A stretch of DNA of 64,000 nucleotides, from assembly GCF_900007165.1 (NCBI RefSeq), contig NZ_CYGY02000034.1, positions 62,001 to 126,000 on the forward strand, given 5' to 3'. Of the stretch, positions 27,182 to 36,065 are shown piece by piece. The notes under the pieces were generated by a model. It was not told the origin of the DNA, ran no database searches, and was given only the letters and a program-made list of their open reading frames with translations. How positions within the stretch are numbered: the stretch's first letter is position 1; each line of letters begins with the position of its first letter. Origin of the DNA: Paraburkholderia piptadeniae (GTDB lineage Bacteria > Pseudomonadota > Gammaproteobacteria > Burkholderiales > Burkholderiaceae). Made by a program: the position numbers and the translations under genes.

Positions 27182-28426
27182 TCAGAGGTCGAACCCGAGT
27201 TGCGCGCGGCCGAGCGGCGTCAGATCGCTTTCGGTCGCGCGCCCGATGAAGTCCGTTTCGAAGTGATCGGACGGAAAGTCGGGCGGGCTCTCGCCGCGGA
27301 TGAAGCTCGGCAACTGGCGCTTCAGATACGCCTCGTTCTTCGCGCACCACGGCGCCGACGCGATATACATCACGTTGCTGTAACCGCTACCGCGATGCGC
27401 GTCTTCGACGGAATGCACGACGTCGCAGTGCCAGAAGACAACGTCGCCCGGCTGCATGTGGGGAATCGGCGTGACGGCTTCGAGCAGCAACGCGTGCCAC
27501 TCCCGCTTGATCGACAGCGCGCGCGACGGTTGCGCGCCGCACAACTCGTCGTCGGGAACGTCGTTCTGAAGCGCGCGCAGCAGGATGTAAGACATCGCGT
27601 TCGCGATCGGAACCAGTTGCAGCGTGCCGTCGCCGGGGCCTTGCGCGGTCAGCGCCGTCCAGCCCTGGAACGTGCGGAACATCGAGCACACGGCGGGCGA
27701 CGGAATCTCCTCGGCATCGGGACGGAACGCGGCGTCGTACGCGTCGTATGCGCGCCAGTTGCCCGACAGCACGTGCCGATAGACCTTCCGGTAATTCGGA
27801 TCGAGCCACCGTTCGACCGAGCCGCCGTCGACGTGCGGCGACAGGCCCAGCGATTCCGAGCCCGGCGGCCGCCGGCGGATACGATCCGCGTAGACAGGCA
27901 CGCGATCGGGATCGAAATGGCGCTTGCCTTCGCTTTCCGCGCGCCATAGCCGGTTGAGAAACACGCGCGTGTTCGTCAACTGCTCGGACTGGCGCGCGAG
28001 CGTCTGAGGCTTCGACCAGTACACGCCGTAGATCTGCGGCTTGCTCGACGCCAGCGTGCCGAAGTATTTGTCCTCCGCGCGATGCGCGAGCCGGTCGTCG
28101 AGGTGGTTGCTCGCGACGTATTGTGCGATTTCGTCGTTCCATTCGCTCGCCTGCTGCGGATCGAACACGCGGCGCACGACGCACGCGCCACGCTCCTTAA
28201 TGCGTGCGACGACGCGCGGATCGACGTCGCCCGATGCAATCGACGCGTAATCGAACACAGGTATCGCCTCCTCGCCGCGCTCGCGCTCGCGCCGGATCGC
28301 TTCGACCTGCCGGGCGATCGCGCCTTCGACTTCGCGGAACACCTTCGCATAGTCCGGCAGCGCGTCGCGCAGAGCGCGCTTCGTGCTGCGGATCGCCTCG
28401 GGTATGTTGTCGATGATGAGTGGCAT
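27182..28426 (-). CDS. DUF1479 protein, probable Fe(II)/2-oxoglutarate-type dioxygenase fold
   Basis: A 414-residue cytoplasmic protein of the DUF1479 (YbiU-like) family. Visible segments include GLSPHVDGGSVERWLDP and MQPGDVVFWHCDVVHSVED; the HVD and a later His (WHCDVVHS) resemble the iron-binding facial triad of cupin dioxygenases. The substrate is unknown. It is divergent from an AraC regulator (148 bp apart), which suggests that regulator controls it. The assignment of enzymatic class is inference from the motif pattern. Confidence 0.8.
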   Translation of the reverse strand: MPLIIDNIPEAIRSTKRALRDALPDYAKVFREVEGAIARQVEAIRRERERGEEAIPVFDYASIASGDVDPRVVARIKERGACVVRRVFDPQQASEWNDEIAQYVASNHLDDRLAHRAEDKYFGTLASSKPQIYGVYWSKPQTLARQSEQLTNTRVFLNRLWRAESEGKRHFDPDRVPVYADRIRRRPPGSESLGLSPHVDGGSVERWLDPNYRKVYRHVLSGNWRAYDAYDAAFRPDAEEIPSPAVCSMFRTFQGWTALTAQGPGDGTLQLVPIANAMSYILLRALQNDVPDDELCGAQPSRALSIKREWHALLLEAVTPIPHMQPGDVVFWHCDVVHSVEDAHRGSGYSNVMYIASAPWCAKNEAYLKRQLPSFIRGESPPDFPSDHFETDFIGRATESDLTPLGRAQLGFDL

Positions 28427-28574
28427 GTCATGTCTCCGTTGGACTGATCGTGTACCGCCAGATTAGGCATCTTCGACAGTCACCGGCGATGTAATCCAGC
28501 CATTTATCGATACAATTCGGACACGCAGCCAGCACCCTCCGTACCGCGTTATCCAGGACAGCCAGGAGCCGCCG

Positions 28575-29537
28575 ATGAAGCCGCAATACGAACACGTGAC
28601 GATTCCCGACGGCTGCTCGGTGCGCGTCTATCACCGGCGGCTCGCGCAGATTCCGTTCGAATGGCATCACCATCCGGAATACGAGTTGACGCTGACGCTG
28701 AACAGCCGGGGCCGCCGCTTTATCGGCGATCACGTCGACGATTACGCCACCGACGATCTCGTGCTCGTACCGCCCGACATGCCGCACACGTGGGCCTCGA
28801 CGGCGCCCGTCGATGCGGGGCGTCCGCAGGTGGCGATCGTCGTTTGGTTTAGCGGGGATTGGGCGCGGCGGGTGGCCGACTGCTGCCCGGAGTTTGCGCC
28901 GCTTTCCAAGCTGTTGCGGCGCGCAGCGCCGGGCCTGCATTTCGATCCGTCCGCAACGGCGATGATGCGCGGGCAAACCGATGCGCTGCTCGATGCCGAA
29001 CCGCGCACGCGTCTTGCGGCCGTGCTCGACATACTCGCCCGGCTCGCCGATGCCGATGCGCAGCCGCTCGCGTCGCCGTCGGCGCACACGGGCAAGTCCG
29101 ACGAGATGGCCTCCGAGGCGGAGCGCCTGAACCGCGTGCTCGATCTCATCGACAGGCGCTTCGACGAGCCGCTGCGCATCGCCGATCTGTGTGCCGTCGC
29201 GCATCTTTCCGAGCGCTCGCTGCATCGTCATTTCATGCTGCACGTCGGCGAAAGCGTGGGCCGCTATCTGAGCCGCGTGCGCATCGGTTACGCATCGCGT
29301 CAACTGACGGCGACGACGTGGCCCGTTTCAGTGATCGCGACGAAAGCGGGTATTCCGAATCTCGCCAATTTCAATCGTCAGTTCCTCGCGGCGCGCGGCA
29401 TGACGCCGAGCGCGTGGCGCCAGTTCTTCGAAACGCACGGACATGCGCCCGCCGGCGCGCCACAGCCCCCGCTCGATGTGCGCCCGCCGTCGCTGGAGCG
29501 GACCAGCAGGCACAAAGGAATCGGGCGCGCAAAATAA
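28575..29537 (+). CDS. AraC family transcriptional regulator with cupin sensor
   Basis: A 320-residue regulator. The N-terminal cupin (about residues 10-85) has IPFEWHHHPEYELTLTLN and LVLVPPDMPHTWAS. The C-terminal AraC DNA-binding domain is at about 190-285: LRIADLCAVAHLSERSLHR, then VSVIATKAGIPNLANFNRQ and ARGMTPSAWRQF. The ATG at 28575 follows a CAGGAGCC ribosome site. The likely target is the divergent DUF1479 gene. A bidirectional hairpin terminates both this gene and gltA. Confidence 0.9.
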   Translation: MKPQYEHVTIPDGCSVRVYHRRLAQIPFEWHHHPEYELTLTLNSRGRRFIGDHVDDYATDDLVLVPPDMPHTWASTAPVDAGRPQVAIVVWFSGDWARRVADCCPEFAPLSKLLRRAAPGLHFDPSATAMMRGQTDALLDAEPRTRLAAVLDILARLADADAQPLASPSAHTGKSDEMASEAERLNRVLDLIDRRFDEPLRIADLCAVAHLSERSLHRHFMLHVGESVGRYLSRVRIGYASRQLTATTWPVSVIATKAGIPNLANFNRQFLAARGMTPSAWRQFFETHGHAPAGAPQPPLDVRPPSLERTSRHKGIGRAK

Positions 29538-29568
29538 AACACCCCAACGGCGAACCGTTGAGGTGTTT
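29537..29568. terminator. Bidirectional terminator between araC-type gene and gltA
   Basis: The 14-nt arms 29537-29550 and 29555-29568 pair with one mismatch around a CGAA tetraloop. The stem starts with AAA and ends with TTT, giving a short U run on either strand. It sits between two convergent genes. Confidence 0.8.
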
Positions 29569-29614
29569 CTGCGATGCGTTTGACGCGTGCTCGAGGCGCT
29601 AGCGCGCCCGTTGC

Positions 29615-30916
29615 TTAGCGCTTGGCGATCGGCTTTGCTTCACGCAGCGTTTCGCCGATGAAGAGCTGACGCGGACGGCCGATCTTCTGCTCGGGATCGG
29701 CGATCATTTCGTTCCACTGCGCGATCCAGCCGACGGTACGCGCCATCGCGAAGATGCACGTGAACATCGACGTCGGGATGCCCAGCGCGCGCTGAACGAT
29801 GCCCGAGTAGAAATCGACGTTCGGGTACAGCTTGCGCGACACGAAGTATTCGTCTTCCAGCGCGATCTTTTCGAGTGCCATCGCGAGCTTGAACAGCGGG
29901 TCGTCGTGCAGGCCCAGTTCGTTCAGCACTTCGTGGCACGTTTCGCGCATCAGCTTCGCGCGCGGATCGTAGTTCTTGTACACGCGGTGGCCGAAGCCCA
30001 TCAGCTTCACGCCCGAGTTCTTGTCCTTCACCTGCTTGATGAACTCAGGAATGTTGTCGACCGAGCCGATTTCTTCGAGCATGTTCAGCGCGGCTTCGTT
30101 CGCGCCGCCGTGCGCCGGGCCCCACAGACAGGCGATACCGGCCGCGATACACGCGAACGGATTCGCGCCCGACGAACCGGCGAGACGCACCGTCGACGTC
30201 GACGCGTTCTGCTCGTGGTCTGCGTGCAGGATCAGGATGCGGTCCAGCGCGCGGACCAGCACTTCGTTGACCTTGTACTCTTCGCACGGGTTCGAGAACA
30301 TCATGCGCATGAAGTTCGCGCTGTACGACAGATTGTTCTGCGGATACACGAACGGCTGGCCGATCGAGTACTTGTAGGCCATCGCGACCAGCGTCGGCAG
30401 CTTCGCGATCATGCGGATCGCGGAAACTTCACGGTGACGCGGGTTATTGATGTCGAGCGAGTCGTGGTAGAACGCCGACAGCGCGCCGACTGCGGCGACG
30501 AGAATCGCCATCGGGTGCGCGTCGCGGCGGAAACCGCGGAAGAAGAACTGCATCTGCTCGTGAACCATCGTATGGTTCGTGACCGTCTTCACGAACTCGT
30601 CCTTCTGCGCCTGGTTCGGCAGGTCGCCCTTCAGCAGCAGGTAGCACGTTTCGAGGAAGTCAGCGTTTTGCGCGAGATTGTCGATCGGGAAGCCGCGATA
30701 GAGCAGCTCGCCCTTGTCGCCGTCGATGTAGGTGATCGCCGAGTTGCACGACGCCGTCGACATGAAGCCCGGATCATACGTGAACTTGCCGGTTTGACCG
30801 TACAGCTTACGGATGTCGATCACGTCCGGGCCCATCGAACCCTTGTAAATCGGCATTTCAACGCTCGGCGAGTTGTCGCTGAACGATAGCGTGGCTTTAA
30901 CATCTGACGGGGTCAT
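29615..30916 (-). CDS. gltA: Citrate synthase
   Basis: GltA condenses oxaloacetate and acetyl-CoA at TCA entry. The 433-residue length matches the hexameric gram-negative type. Active-site segments are LHADHEQNASTSTVRLAGS, LWGPAHGGANEAALNML and KLMGFGHRVYKNYDPRAK with its catalytic histidine; the catalytic Asp lies in SRKLYPNVDFYSGI. It ends the sdhCDAB-sdhE-gltA run, 82 bp after sdhE, so it may have its own promoter. Confidence 0.98.
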   Translation of the reverse strand: MTPSDVKATLSFSDNSPSVEMPIYKGSMGPDVIDIRKLYGQTGKFTYDPGFMSTASCNSAITYIDGDKGELLYRGFPIDNLAQNADFLETCYLLLKGDLPNQAQKDEFVKTVTNHTMVHEQMQFFFRGFRRDAHPMAILVAAVGALSAFYHDSLDINNPRHREVSAIRMIAKLPTLVAMAYKYSIGQPFVYPQNNLSYSANFMRMMFSNPCEEYKVNEVLVRALDRILILHADHEQNASTSTVRLAGSSGANPFACIAAGIACLWGPAHGGANEAALNMLEEIGSVDNIPEFIKQVKDKNSGVKLMGFGHRVYKNYDPRAKLMRETCHEVLNELGLHDDPLFKLAMALEKIALEDEYFVSRKLYPNVDFYSGIVQRALGIPTSMFTCIFAMARTVGWIAQWNEMIADPEQKIGRPRQLFIGETLREAKPIAKR

Positions 30917-30998
30917 AGCACATCCTCAATCGAAAGTATGGAAACAGGGTTTCGACAATTGCACGCCTGGATCAAACTTGTCTGCGCACCTGTGACGC

Positions 30999-31271
30999 TC
31001 ACACAGTGCGCAGCATCTCCAGCACTCGCGCGACGTCGGCGTCGGCGAGGTCGCCTTCTGGTTCCTTGCGTGCGAGAAGCAAGTCCATCAGGTCGTTATC
31101 GCTCAGTTCGAGCAGGCGCGTGAGCGCGCCTACGTCCGCATCACTGAGGTCATGCTCATATCGGCTGAAAAAACGCTCGAAGATCAGATCGTTTTCCAGC
31201 AGGCCGCGCCGCGCGCGCCAGCGGAGACGCGCGCGGCGTAGAGGGTCGGACTGATGCGGTGATCCGTCCAT
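30999..31271 (-). CDS. sdhE: SdhE-family FAD assembly factor for succinate dehydrogenase
   Basis: A 90-residue protein of the SdhE/Sdh5 family, which promotes covalent flavin attachment to SdhA in the cytoplasm. The family RGxxE signature appears as RARRGLLENDLIFERF, followed by LTRLLELSDNDLMDLLL. It begins 1 bp after sdhB ends, in the conserved sdhB-sdhE-gltA arrangement. Confidence 0.93.
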   Translation of the reverse strand: MDGSPHQSDPLRRARLRWRARRGLLENDLIFERFFSRYEHDLSDADVGALTRLLELSDNDLMDLLLARKEPEGDLADADVARVLEMLRTV

Positions 31272-31272
31272 C

Positions 31273-31977
31273 TCAGACAGCGCGGCGAACCATCAATTCC
31301 TTGATCTTGCCGATCGCTTTCGTCGGATTGAGGCCCTTCGGGCACACGTCGACGCAGTTCATGATCGTATGGCAACGGAACAGACGGTACGGATCTTCCA
31401 GGTTGTCGAGACGCTCGCCCGTCGCCTGATCGCGGCTGTCCGCGATGAAGCGATAGGCTTGCAGCAGGCCCGCCGGGCCGACGAACTTGTCCGGGTTCCA
31501 CCAGAAGCTCGGGCACGACGTCGAGCAGCTGGCGCACAGGATGCACTCGTACAGGCCGTCGAGCTCATCGCGCTCTTCCGGCGACTGCAGACGTTCCTTT
31601 TCCGGCGGCGGCGTATCGTTGATCAGGTACGGCTTGATCGAGTGATACTGGTTGAAGAACTGCGTGAAGTCGCAGATCAGGTCGCGCACGACGGGCAGGC
31701 CCGGCAGCGGACGCAGCACGATCTTCTGCGGCAGGTCGTTCAGGTTCGTCAGGCAGGCAAGACCGTTCTTGCCGTTGATGTTCATCGCGTCCGAACCGCA
31801 CACGCCTTCGCGGCACGAACGGCGGAACGACAGCGTTTCGTCCAGTGCCTTCAGCTTGACGAGCGCGTCCAGCAGCATGCGCTCGTGCGAGTCGATTTCG
31901 ATCTCGTACGTCTGCATGCGCGGCGCTGCGTCCTTGTCCGGGTCGTAGCGGTAGATTTCAAAAGTACGCTTGGCCAT
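31273..31977 (-). CDS. sdhB: Succinate dehydrogenase iron-sulfur subunit
   Basis: SdhB passes electrons from SdhA flavin to ubiquinone through three clusters. The 234-residue protein shows the [2Fe-2S] ligands in RRSCREGVCGSDAMNINGK, the [4Fe-4S] ligands in CILCASCSTSCPSFWW and the [3Fe-4S] ligands in CHTIMNCVDVCPKGLNP. It lies 22 bp after sdhA and 1 bp before sdhE. Confidence 0.98.
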   Translation of the reverse strand: MAKRTFEIYRYDPDKDAAPRMQTYEIEIDSHERMLLDALVKLKALDETLSFRRSCREGVCGSDAMNINGKNGLACLTNLNDLPQKIVLRPLPGLPVVRDLICDFTQFFNQYHSIKPYLINDTPPPEKERLQSPEERDELDGLYECILCASCSTSCPSFWWNPDKFVGPAGLLQAYRFIADSRDQATGERLDNLEDPYRLFRCHTIMNCVDVCPKGLNPTKAIGKIKELMVRRAV

Positions 31978-31999
31978 TTCTCAGATCCTTTGATGTGCC

Positions 32000-33775
32000 T
32001 TAGAAGGTACGCGCTTTCGGCGGCACCGATTCGACGGTCAGCGGCTGCATGTGAACCGGCTTGTAGTCGAGGCGATCGCCTTCGCTGAACCACAGCGTAT
32101 GGCGCAGCCAGTTTTCGTCGTCGCGATGTTCGAAGTCGCTCTGCGCGTGCGCGCCGCGGCTTTCCTTGCGAGCCTCCGCCGACACCATCGTCGCGCGCGC
32201 CACTTCGATCAGGTTCTCCACTTCGAGCGCTTCGACGCGCGCGGTGTTGAACACTTTCGACTTGTCCTTCAGATGGACGTGAGCCGCGCGTTCCTTCAGT
32301 TCCTTCATCTTGTCCACGCCTTCGGCCAGCAGCTTCGACGTGCGGAACACACCTGCATGCGCCTGCATCGTCGAGCGGATGTCGCCCGCGACAACCTGCG
32401 CGTATTCACCGGAGCTGGAGTTGTCGAGCTTCGCGAGACGCGACAGCGCGAAGTCGGCAGCGTCGGCCGGCAGCGGCTTGTGTTCCTTGATTTCCTTCAC
32501 GTGCTTGACGATGTGGTTGCCGGCGGCACGGCCGAACACCACGAGGTCGAGCAGCGAGTTCGTGCCCAGGCGGTTCGCGCCGTGGACCGACACGCACGAG
32601 CATTCGCCGACGGCATAGAAGCCGTTGACGGGCTCTTCGTGACCCTTCGACGTACCCACGACCTGGCCGTGGATGTTCGTCGGAATGCCGCCCATCTGGT
32701 AGTGGATGGTCGGCACGACGGGGATCGGCTCCTTGATGCAGTCGACGTTCGCGAACTTCAGCGCGATTTCGCGGATCGACGGCAGACGCTTCATGATCGT
32801 CTCAGCGCCGATGTGCGACAGGTCGAGCAGCACGTGGTCCTTGTTCGGACCGACGCCACGGCCTTCCTTGATTTCCTGGTCCATCGAGCGCGAAACGAAG
32901 TCGCGCGGCGCCAGATCCTTCAGCGTCGGCGCGTAGCGCTCCATGAAGCGCTCGCCGTTCGAGTTGCGCAGAATGCCGCCTTCGCCGCGCACGCCTTCCG
33001 TGATCAGCACGCCCGCGCCCGCCACGCCCGTCGGATGGAATTGCCAGAACTCCATGTCCTGCAGCGCGATGCCCGAGCGGGCCGCCATGCCGAGGCCGTC
33101 GCCCGTGTTGATGAACGCGTTCGTCGATGCCGCGAAGATTCGGCCGGCGCCGCCCGTGGCGAACAGCGTCGTCTTGCCTTCGAGGATGTAGACGTCGCCC
33201 GTTTCCATTTCGAGCGCGGTCACGCCGAGCACGTCGCCGTCGGCGTCGCGGATCAGGTCCAGCGCCATCCATTCGACGAAGAACGTCGTCTTGGCCGCGA
33301 CGTTCTGCTGATACAGCGTGTGCAGCAGCGCGTGGCCGGTACGGTCAGCCGCTGCGCAAGCGCGCTGCACGGGCTTTTCGCCGTAATTCGCGGTGTGGCC
33401 GCCGAACGGGCGCTGATAGATCGTGCCGTCCGCGTTGCGGTCGAACGGCATGCCGAAGTGTTCCAGTTCGTACACTGCGTTCGGCGCTTCGCGGCACATG
33501 AACTCGATCGCGTCCTGGTCGCCGAGCCAGTCGGAGCCCTTGATAGTGTCGTAGAAGTGATAGTGCCAGTTGTCTTCGCTCATGTTGCCGAGCGATGCGC
33601 CGATGCCGCCTTGAGCAGCGACCGTGTGCGAGCGCGTCGGGAAGACCTTCGACAGCACGCAGACCGAAAGACCGGCGCGCGCGAGTTGCAGCGAGGCGCG
33701 CATCCCGGAGCCGCCTGCGCCGACGATGACCACGTCGAAGCGGCGACGCGGCAGAGAATTCTTGATTGCAGCCAT
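32000..33775 (-). CDS. sdhA: Succinate dehydrogenase flavoprotein subunit
   Basis: SdhA oxidises succinate to fumarate using covalently bound FAD. The 591-residue protein has the dinucleotide fold VVIVGAGGSGMRASLQLA, the flavin-His segment TRSHTVAAQGGIGASLG, and the active-site arginine region HGANRLGTNSLLDLVVFG. It starts 4 bp after the sdhD stop. Confidence 0.98.
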   Translation of the reverse strand: MAAIKNSLPRRRFDVVIVGAGGSGMRASLQLARAGLSVCVLSKVFPTRSHTVAAQGGIGASLGNMSEDNWHYHFYDTIKGSDWLGDQDAIEFMCREAPNAVYELEHFGMPFDRNADGTIYQRPFGGHTANYGEKPVQRACAAADRTGHALLHTLYQQNVAAKTTFFVEWMALDLIRDADGDVLGVTALEMETGDVYILEGKTTLFATGGAGRIFAASTNAFINTGDGLGMAARSGIALQDMEFWQFHPTGVAGAGVLITEGVRGEGGILRNSNGERFMERYAPTLKDLAPRDFVSRSMDQEIKEGRGVGPNKDHVLLDLSHIGAETIMKRLPSIREIALKFANVDCIKEPIPVVPTIHYQMGGIPTNIHGQVVGTSKGHEEPVNGFYAVGECSCVSVHGANRLGTNSLLDLVVFGRAAGNHIVKHVKEIKEHKPLPADAADFALSRLAKLDNSSSGEYAQVVAGDIRSTMQAHAGVFRTSKLLAEGVDKMKELKERAAHVHLKDKSKVFNTARVEALEVENLIEVARATMVSAEARKESRGAHAQSDFEHRDDENWLRHTLWFSEGDRLDYKPVHMQPLTVESVPPKARTF

Positions 33776-33779
33776 TCTT

Positions 33780-34148
33780 TTACACTCTCCAGAGAATCTG
33801 CGCAGCGTAGCCCGCGCAAGCGAGCAGCCAGACGATCGTCAACGCTTGAAGCAGAAGGCGCGTGCCAACGGGCTTGACGTAGTCCATCCAGATGTCGCGC
33901 ACGCCCACCCAGGCGTGATAGAACAGCGACAGCAGCGTCACGAATGTGGCGAGCTTCATCCACTGCGTAGCGAAGATCGCGGCCCAGCCGTCGTAAGAGA
34001 ATGCCTGCGCGCCGAAGAACCAGCACAGCAGGATGATGGTGTAGACGGCCATGATGACGGCCGTGACGCGCTGTGCGAGCCAGTCGCGCAGACCGTAGTG
34101 AGCGCCGACGACGAGGCGCTTCGAGCCAACACGGTTATTAGCTGACAT
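33780..34148 (-). CDS. sdhD: Succinate dehydrogenase membrane anchor subunit
   Basis: This 122-residue cytochrome b anchor has about three membrane helices (VTAVIMAVYTIILLCWFF, WMKLATFVTLLSLFYHAWVG, ALTIVWLLACAGYAAQILW). The His in FYHAWVGVRDIWMDYV is the expected heme/quinone-site region. I chose the ATG at 34148 (MSANNRVGSKRLVVG), 4 bp after the sdhC stop; the longer frame overlaps sdhC. Confidence 0.95.
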   Translation of the reverse strand: MSANNRVGSKRLVVGAHYGLRDWLAQRVTAVIMAVYTIILLCWFFGAQAFSYDGWAAIFATQWMKLATFVTLLSLFYHAWVGVRDIWMDYVKPVGTRLLLQALTIVWLLACAGYAAQILWRV

Positions 34149-34152
34149 TTTT

Positions 34153-34569
34153 TTAGAATGCTCCGAACAGTTTGAGCGCGAATGCAATCGTCAACACCGA
34201 CGACACGACGAACACGACGATCGACGTGTTCTTGCCGCGTTCCTTCGACACTGCGTCATGGTTCATGTCCATCAACAGGTGACGGACGCCGGCGCAGAAG
34301 TGGAACAGGAAGGCCCACGCGAGAACGAGCGTGATGAGCTTGACGATGATGTTGGACAGGAAGCCCTTGAAAACTTCGAAACTGAGTTCAGATGTGAGAC
34401 TCTGATCGAAGAGGTACAGCAGGAACGGAAGGAAGATGAAGAGCAGTCCACCGCTCAAGCGGTGAAGAATCGACACGCGCCCCGCGAGAGGAAGACGATA
34501 CGACGTCAATATCTGCCCGATACCGATGTTCCGGAATTCCGGCCTCGGTTTTTTTACGGCTTCAGCCAT
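34153..34569 (-). CDS. sdhC: Succinate dehydrogenase cytochrome b556 subunit
   Basis: A 138-residue membrane anchor and the first gene of sdhCDAB-sdhE. It has the family segment SILHRLSGGLLFIFLPFLLY and the heme-ligand region FLFHFCAGVRHLLMDMNHD. The conserved N-terminal RPxxPH-like element appears as ILTSYRLPLAGRVS. The roughly 150 bp upstream, before the gntR stop, should hold the sdh promoter; no GntR-type palindrome is visible there. Confidence 0.96.
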   Translation of the reverse strand: MAEAVKKPRPEFRNIGIGQILTSYRLPLAGRVSILHRLSGGLLFIFLPFLLYLFDQSLTSELSFEVFKGFLSNIIVKLITLVLAWAFLFHFCAGVRHLLMDMNHDAVSKERGKNTSIVVFVVSSVLTIAFALKLFGAF

Positions 34570-34721
34570 GCTAGACCCCTACTATGTAGTCACACTAATC
34601 CGCAATTTTAGCGCCTTTTTATTTCGCGCTGCAGCGAAACCCCGCACAAGACAGCGTTACGCCACGCGCACGTAAAGGCACCGGCACGCCTCGCCGCAAG
34701 CCCGCGGCAAAGCTGCTTCGC

Positions 34722-35522
34722 TCAACTCAAGTCGTTCTGATAGTAATACCCGGTTGTGACATACCATCCTCGTCGAACTTCGACGGGACGGTCTCCATAG
34801 GTATAGGACACGCGCTCCACGGATAACAGCGGAAATCCCGTCGGCACATGCAGCAGATCTGCAACGGCCGGGTCCGCGGCGACGGCGCGAATCTTCTCCG
34901 ATGCGCGGATCATCCGCGTGCCGAACTCCGTTTCGAACATCGCATAGAGCGGCCCCTTGTACTCCGACAGGCGCTCGAGCGTCAGCCCGCGGAACACGCC
35001 GCCCGGCAGCCAGATTTCGTCGAGCACGGTGTCTTCGCCGTCGAAGGTCAGGAGACGCTTGATCAGCACGACGGGATCGGCCGGCTTCAGATCCAGTTGC
35101 CGCGCGATTTCCGCCGACGCGCGCAGACGCCGGCATTCGAGCAACCGGCTGATATGTGGATGCTCGGCGCCGTCGTCGGCGAGAAGGCGCAGGAAGCGGA
35201 ACTGGGCGCGGTCTTCGTTGTGCGTGGCAACAAACGTGCCTTTGCCCTGGCGGCGCACCAGCAGGTTGTCGGCGGCAAGTTCGTCGATCGCCTTGCGCAC
35301 GGTGCCCTGGCTGACCTTGTAACGCGCGGCCAGCTCGACTTCACTTGGAATGATCTCGCCGGGCTTCCATTCGCCCGACTCGAGACTCTGCGTGATGAGC
35401 GCCTTGATCTGCTGATAAAGAGGACTGAAGGTCGGCGATGGAGCCGGCGTGGAGACAGGCGCGGCGTCACCCGCGCCGGACGCGCCGGGAGGGTTTGCTG
35501 TGCTGGCCTGGTTCGAATTCAT
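34722..35522 (-). CDS. GntR/HutC-type transcriptional regulator
   Basis: A 266-residue regulator. A winged helix is at about residues 30-100 (YKVSQGTVRKAIDELAADN, then LLVRRQGKGTFVATH), and a UTRA ligand domain at about 115-260 (VLDEIWLPGGVFRGLTLE, VSYTYGDRPVEVRRGWYVT). The first 30 residues are low-complexity. It sits between sdhC and mdh and faces a perfect 22-bp palindrome 55 bp upstream of its start. That makes it a plausible TCA-cycle regulator that also controls itself; both points are inference. The effector is unknown. Confidence 0.9.
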   Translation of the reverse strand: MNSNQASTANPPGASGAGDAAPVSTPAPSPTFSPLYQQIKALITQSLESGEWKPGEIIPSEVELAARYKVSQGTVRKAIDELAADNLLVRRQGKGTFVATHNEDRAQFRFLRLLADDGAEHPHISRLLECRRLRASAEIARQLDLKPADPVVLIKRLLTFDGEDTVLDEIWLPGGVFRGLTLERLSEYKGPLYAMFETEFGTRMIRASEKIRAVAADPAVADLLHVPTGFPLLSVERVSYTYGDRPVEVRRGWYVTTGYYYQNDLS

Positions 35523-35576
35523 GCGCGCATTTCAACACAAAGCGCCTCATGCCGTCCAGATTTTTTGCCGCAATAA

Positions 35577-35598
35577 TTATGTCTTATATAAGACATAA
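35577..35598. promoter_or_regulatory. 22-bp perfect palindrome, probable operator of the GntR regulator
   Basis: The half-site TTATGTCTTAT (35577-35587) is followed immediately by its exact reverse complement ATAAGACATAA (35588-35598). The core TCTTATATAAGA has the A/T-rich two-fold symmetry expected of a GntR-family operator. It is 8 bp upstream of a good rightward -35 box. On the minus strand it contains CATAAT, a possible -10 box for gntR itself. I found no second copy in the promoters of sdhC, gltA, prpB or acnA. Confidence 0.75.
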
Positions 35599-35605
35599 GA
35601 TACTG

Positions 35606-35634
35606 TTGACTTTGTGCGCCCCGAATCCTACACT
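35606..35634 (+). promoter_or_regulatory. Sigma-70-type promoter facing mdh
   Basis: TTGACT (35606-35611) and TACACT (35629-35634) are separated by 17 bp, a near-consensus pair. Transcription would start near 35641 and give mdh a leader of about 425 nt. The 22-bp palindrome ends 7 bp before the -35 box. Confidence 0.65.
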
Positions 35635-35640
35635 CCTTGT

Positions 35641-36065
35641 CGAGCAAGGGTTTGCGGGTAGTGCCACGCATTTTTGACAGCGCTTCGTGTCAACAGCGTG
35701 ATGCACTGAAGGCCACCCTGCATCACGCCGTTCCCTCACGCAGTCCAGGTTTCGCTTCGCCCTGCATTGCCCGGCATGCGCCGTCAATGCCCGCCGAAAC
35801 GCGCTGTTTGCAGGAGCCCGCGCCATGCAGCGGTCACGTCCGGCATCGCCGCGAGGCGAGCCTCGCCAGCATCCCCCGTTCCCCGCGCTCGGCAGCATCG
35901 ATTATCCGGCATGGCGGTTTCGCCGGCGGCGTGCCTTCTGGCCTTCTCGTGAACGCCCGCAAGGCTCGCGCAGCGAATTCGCCGTGCTTAAACCACGCTT
36001 CGCGTAACGCGCATATAGAATGGCGTTTTCCCTAGCGTTCAACGCATCGTCCTGGAGATTTCTCA
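35641..36065 (+). other. Long untranslated leader upstream of mdh
   Basis: About 425 nt separate the predicted transcription start from the mdh ATG. I see no convincing gene. The only long frame begins with TTG at 35637 and gives a Ser/Arg/Ala-rich product with no recognisable features. A second promoter close to mdh, a regulatory leader or a small RNA are all possible. Confidence 0.4.

Noticed and set aside
32051..33877. Plus-strand open frame opposite sdhA
   Set aside because: Antisense shadow of a conserved gene; composition is typical of frame artefacts.
35637..36035. TTG-started frame in the mdh leader
   Set aside because: Poor start, no ribosome site and low-complexity product; left as untranslated leader.
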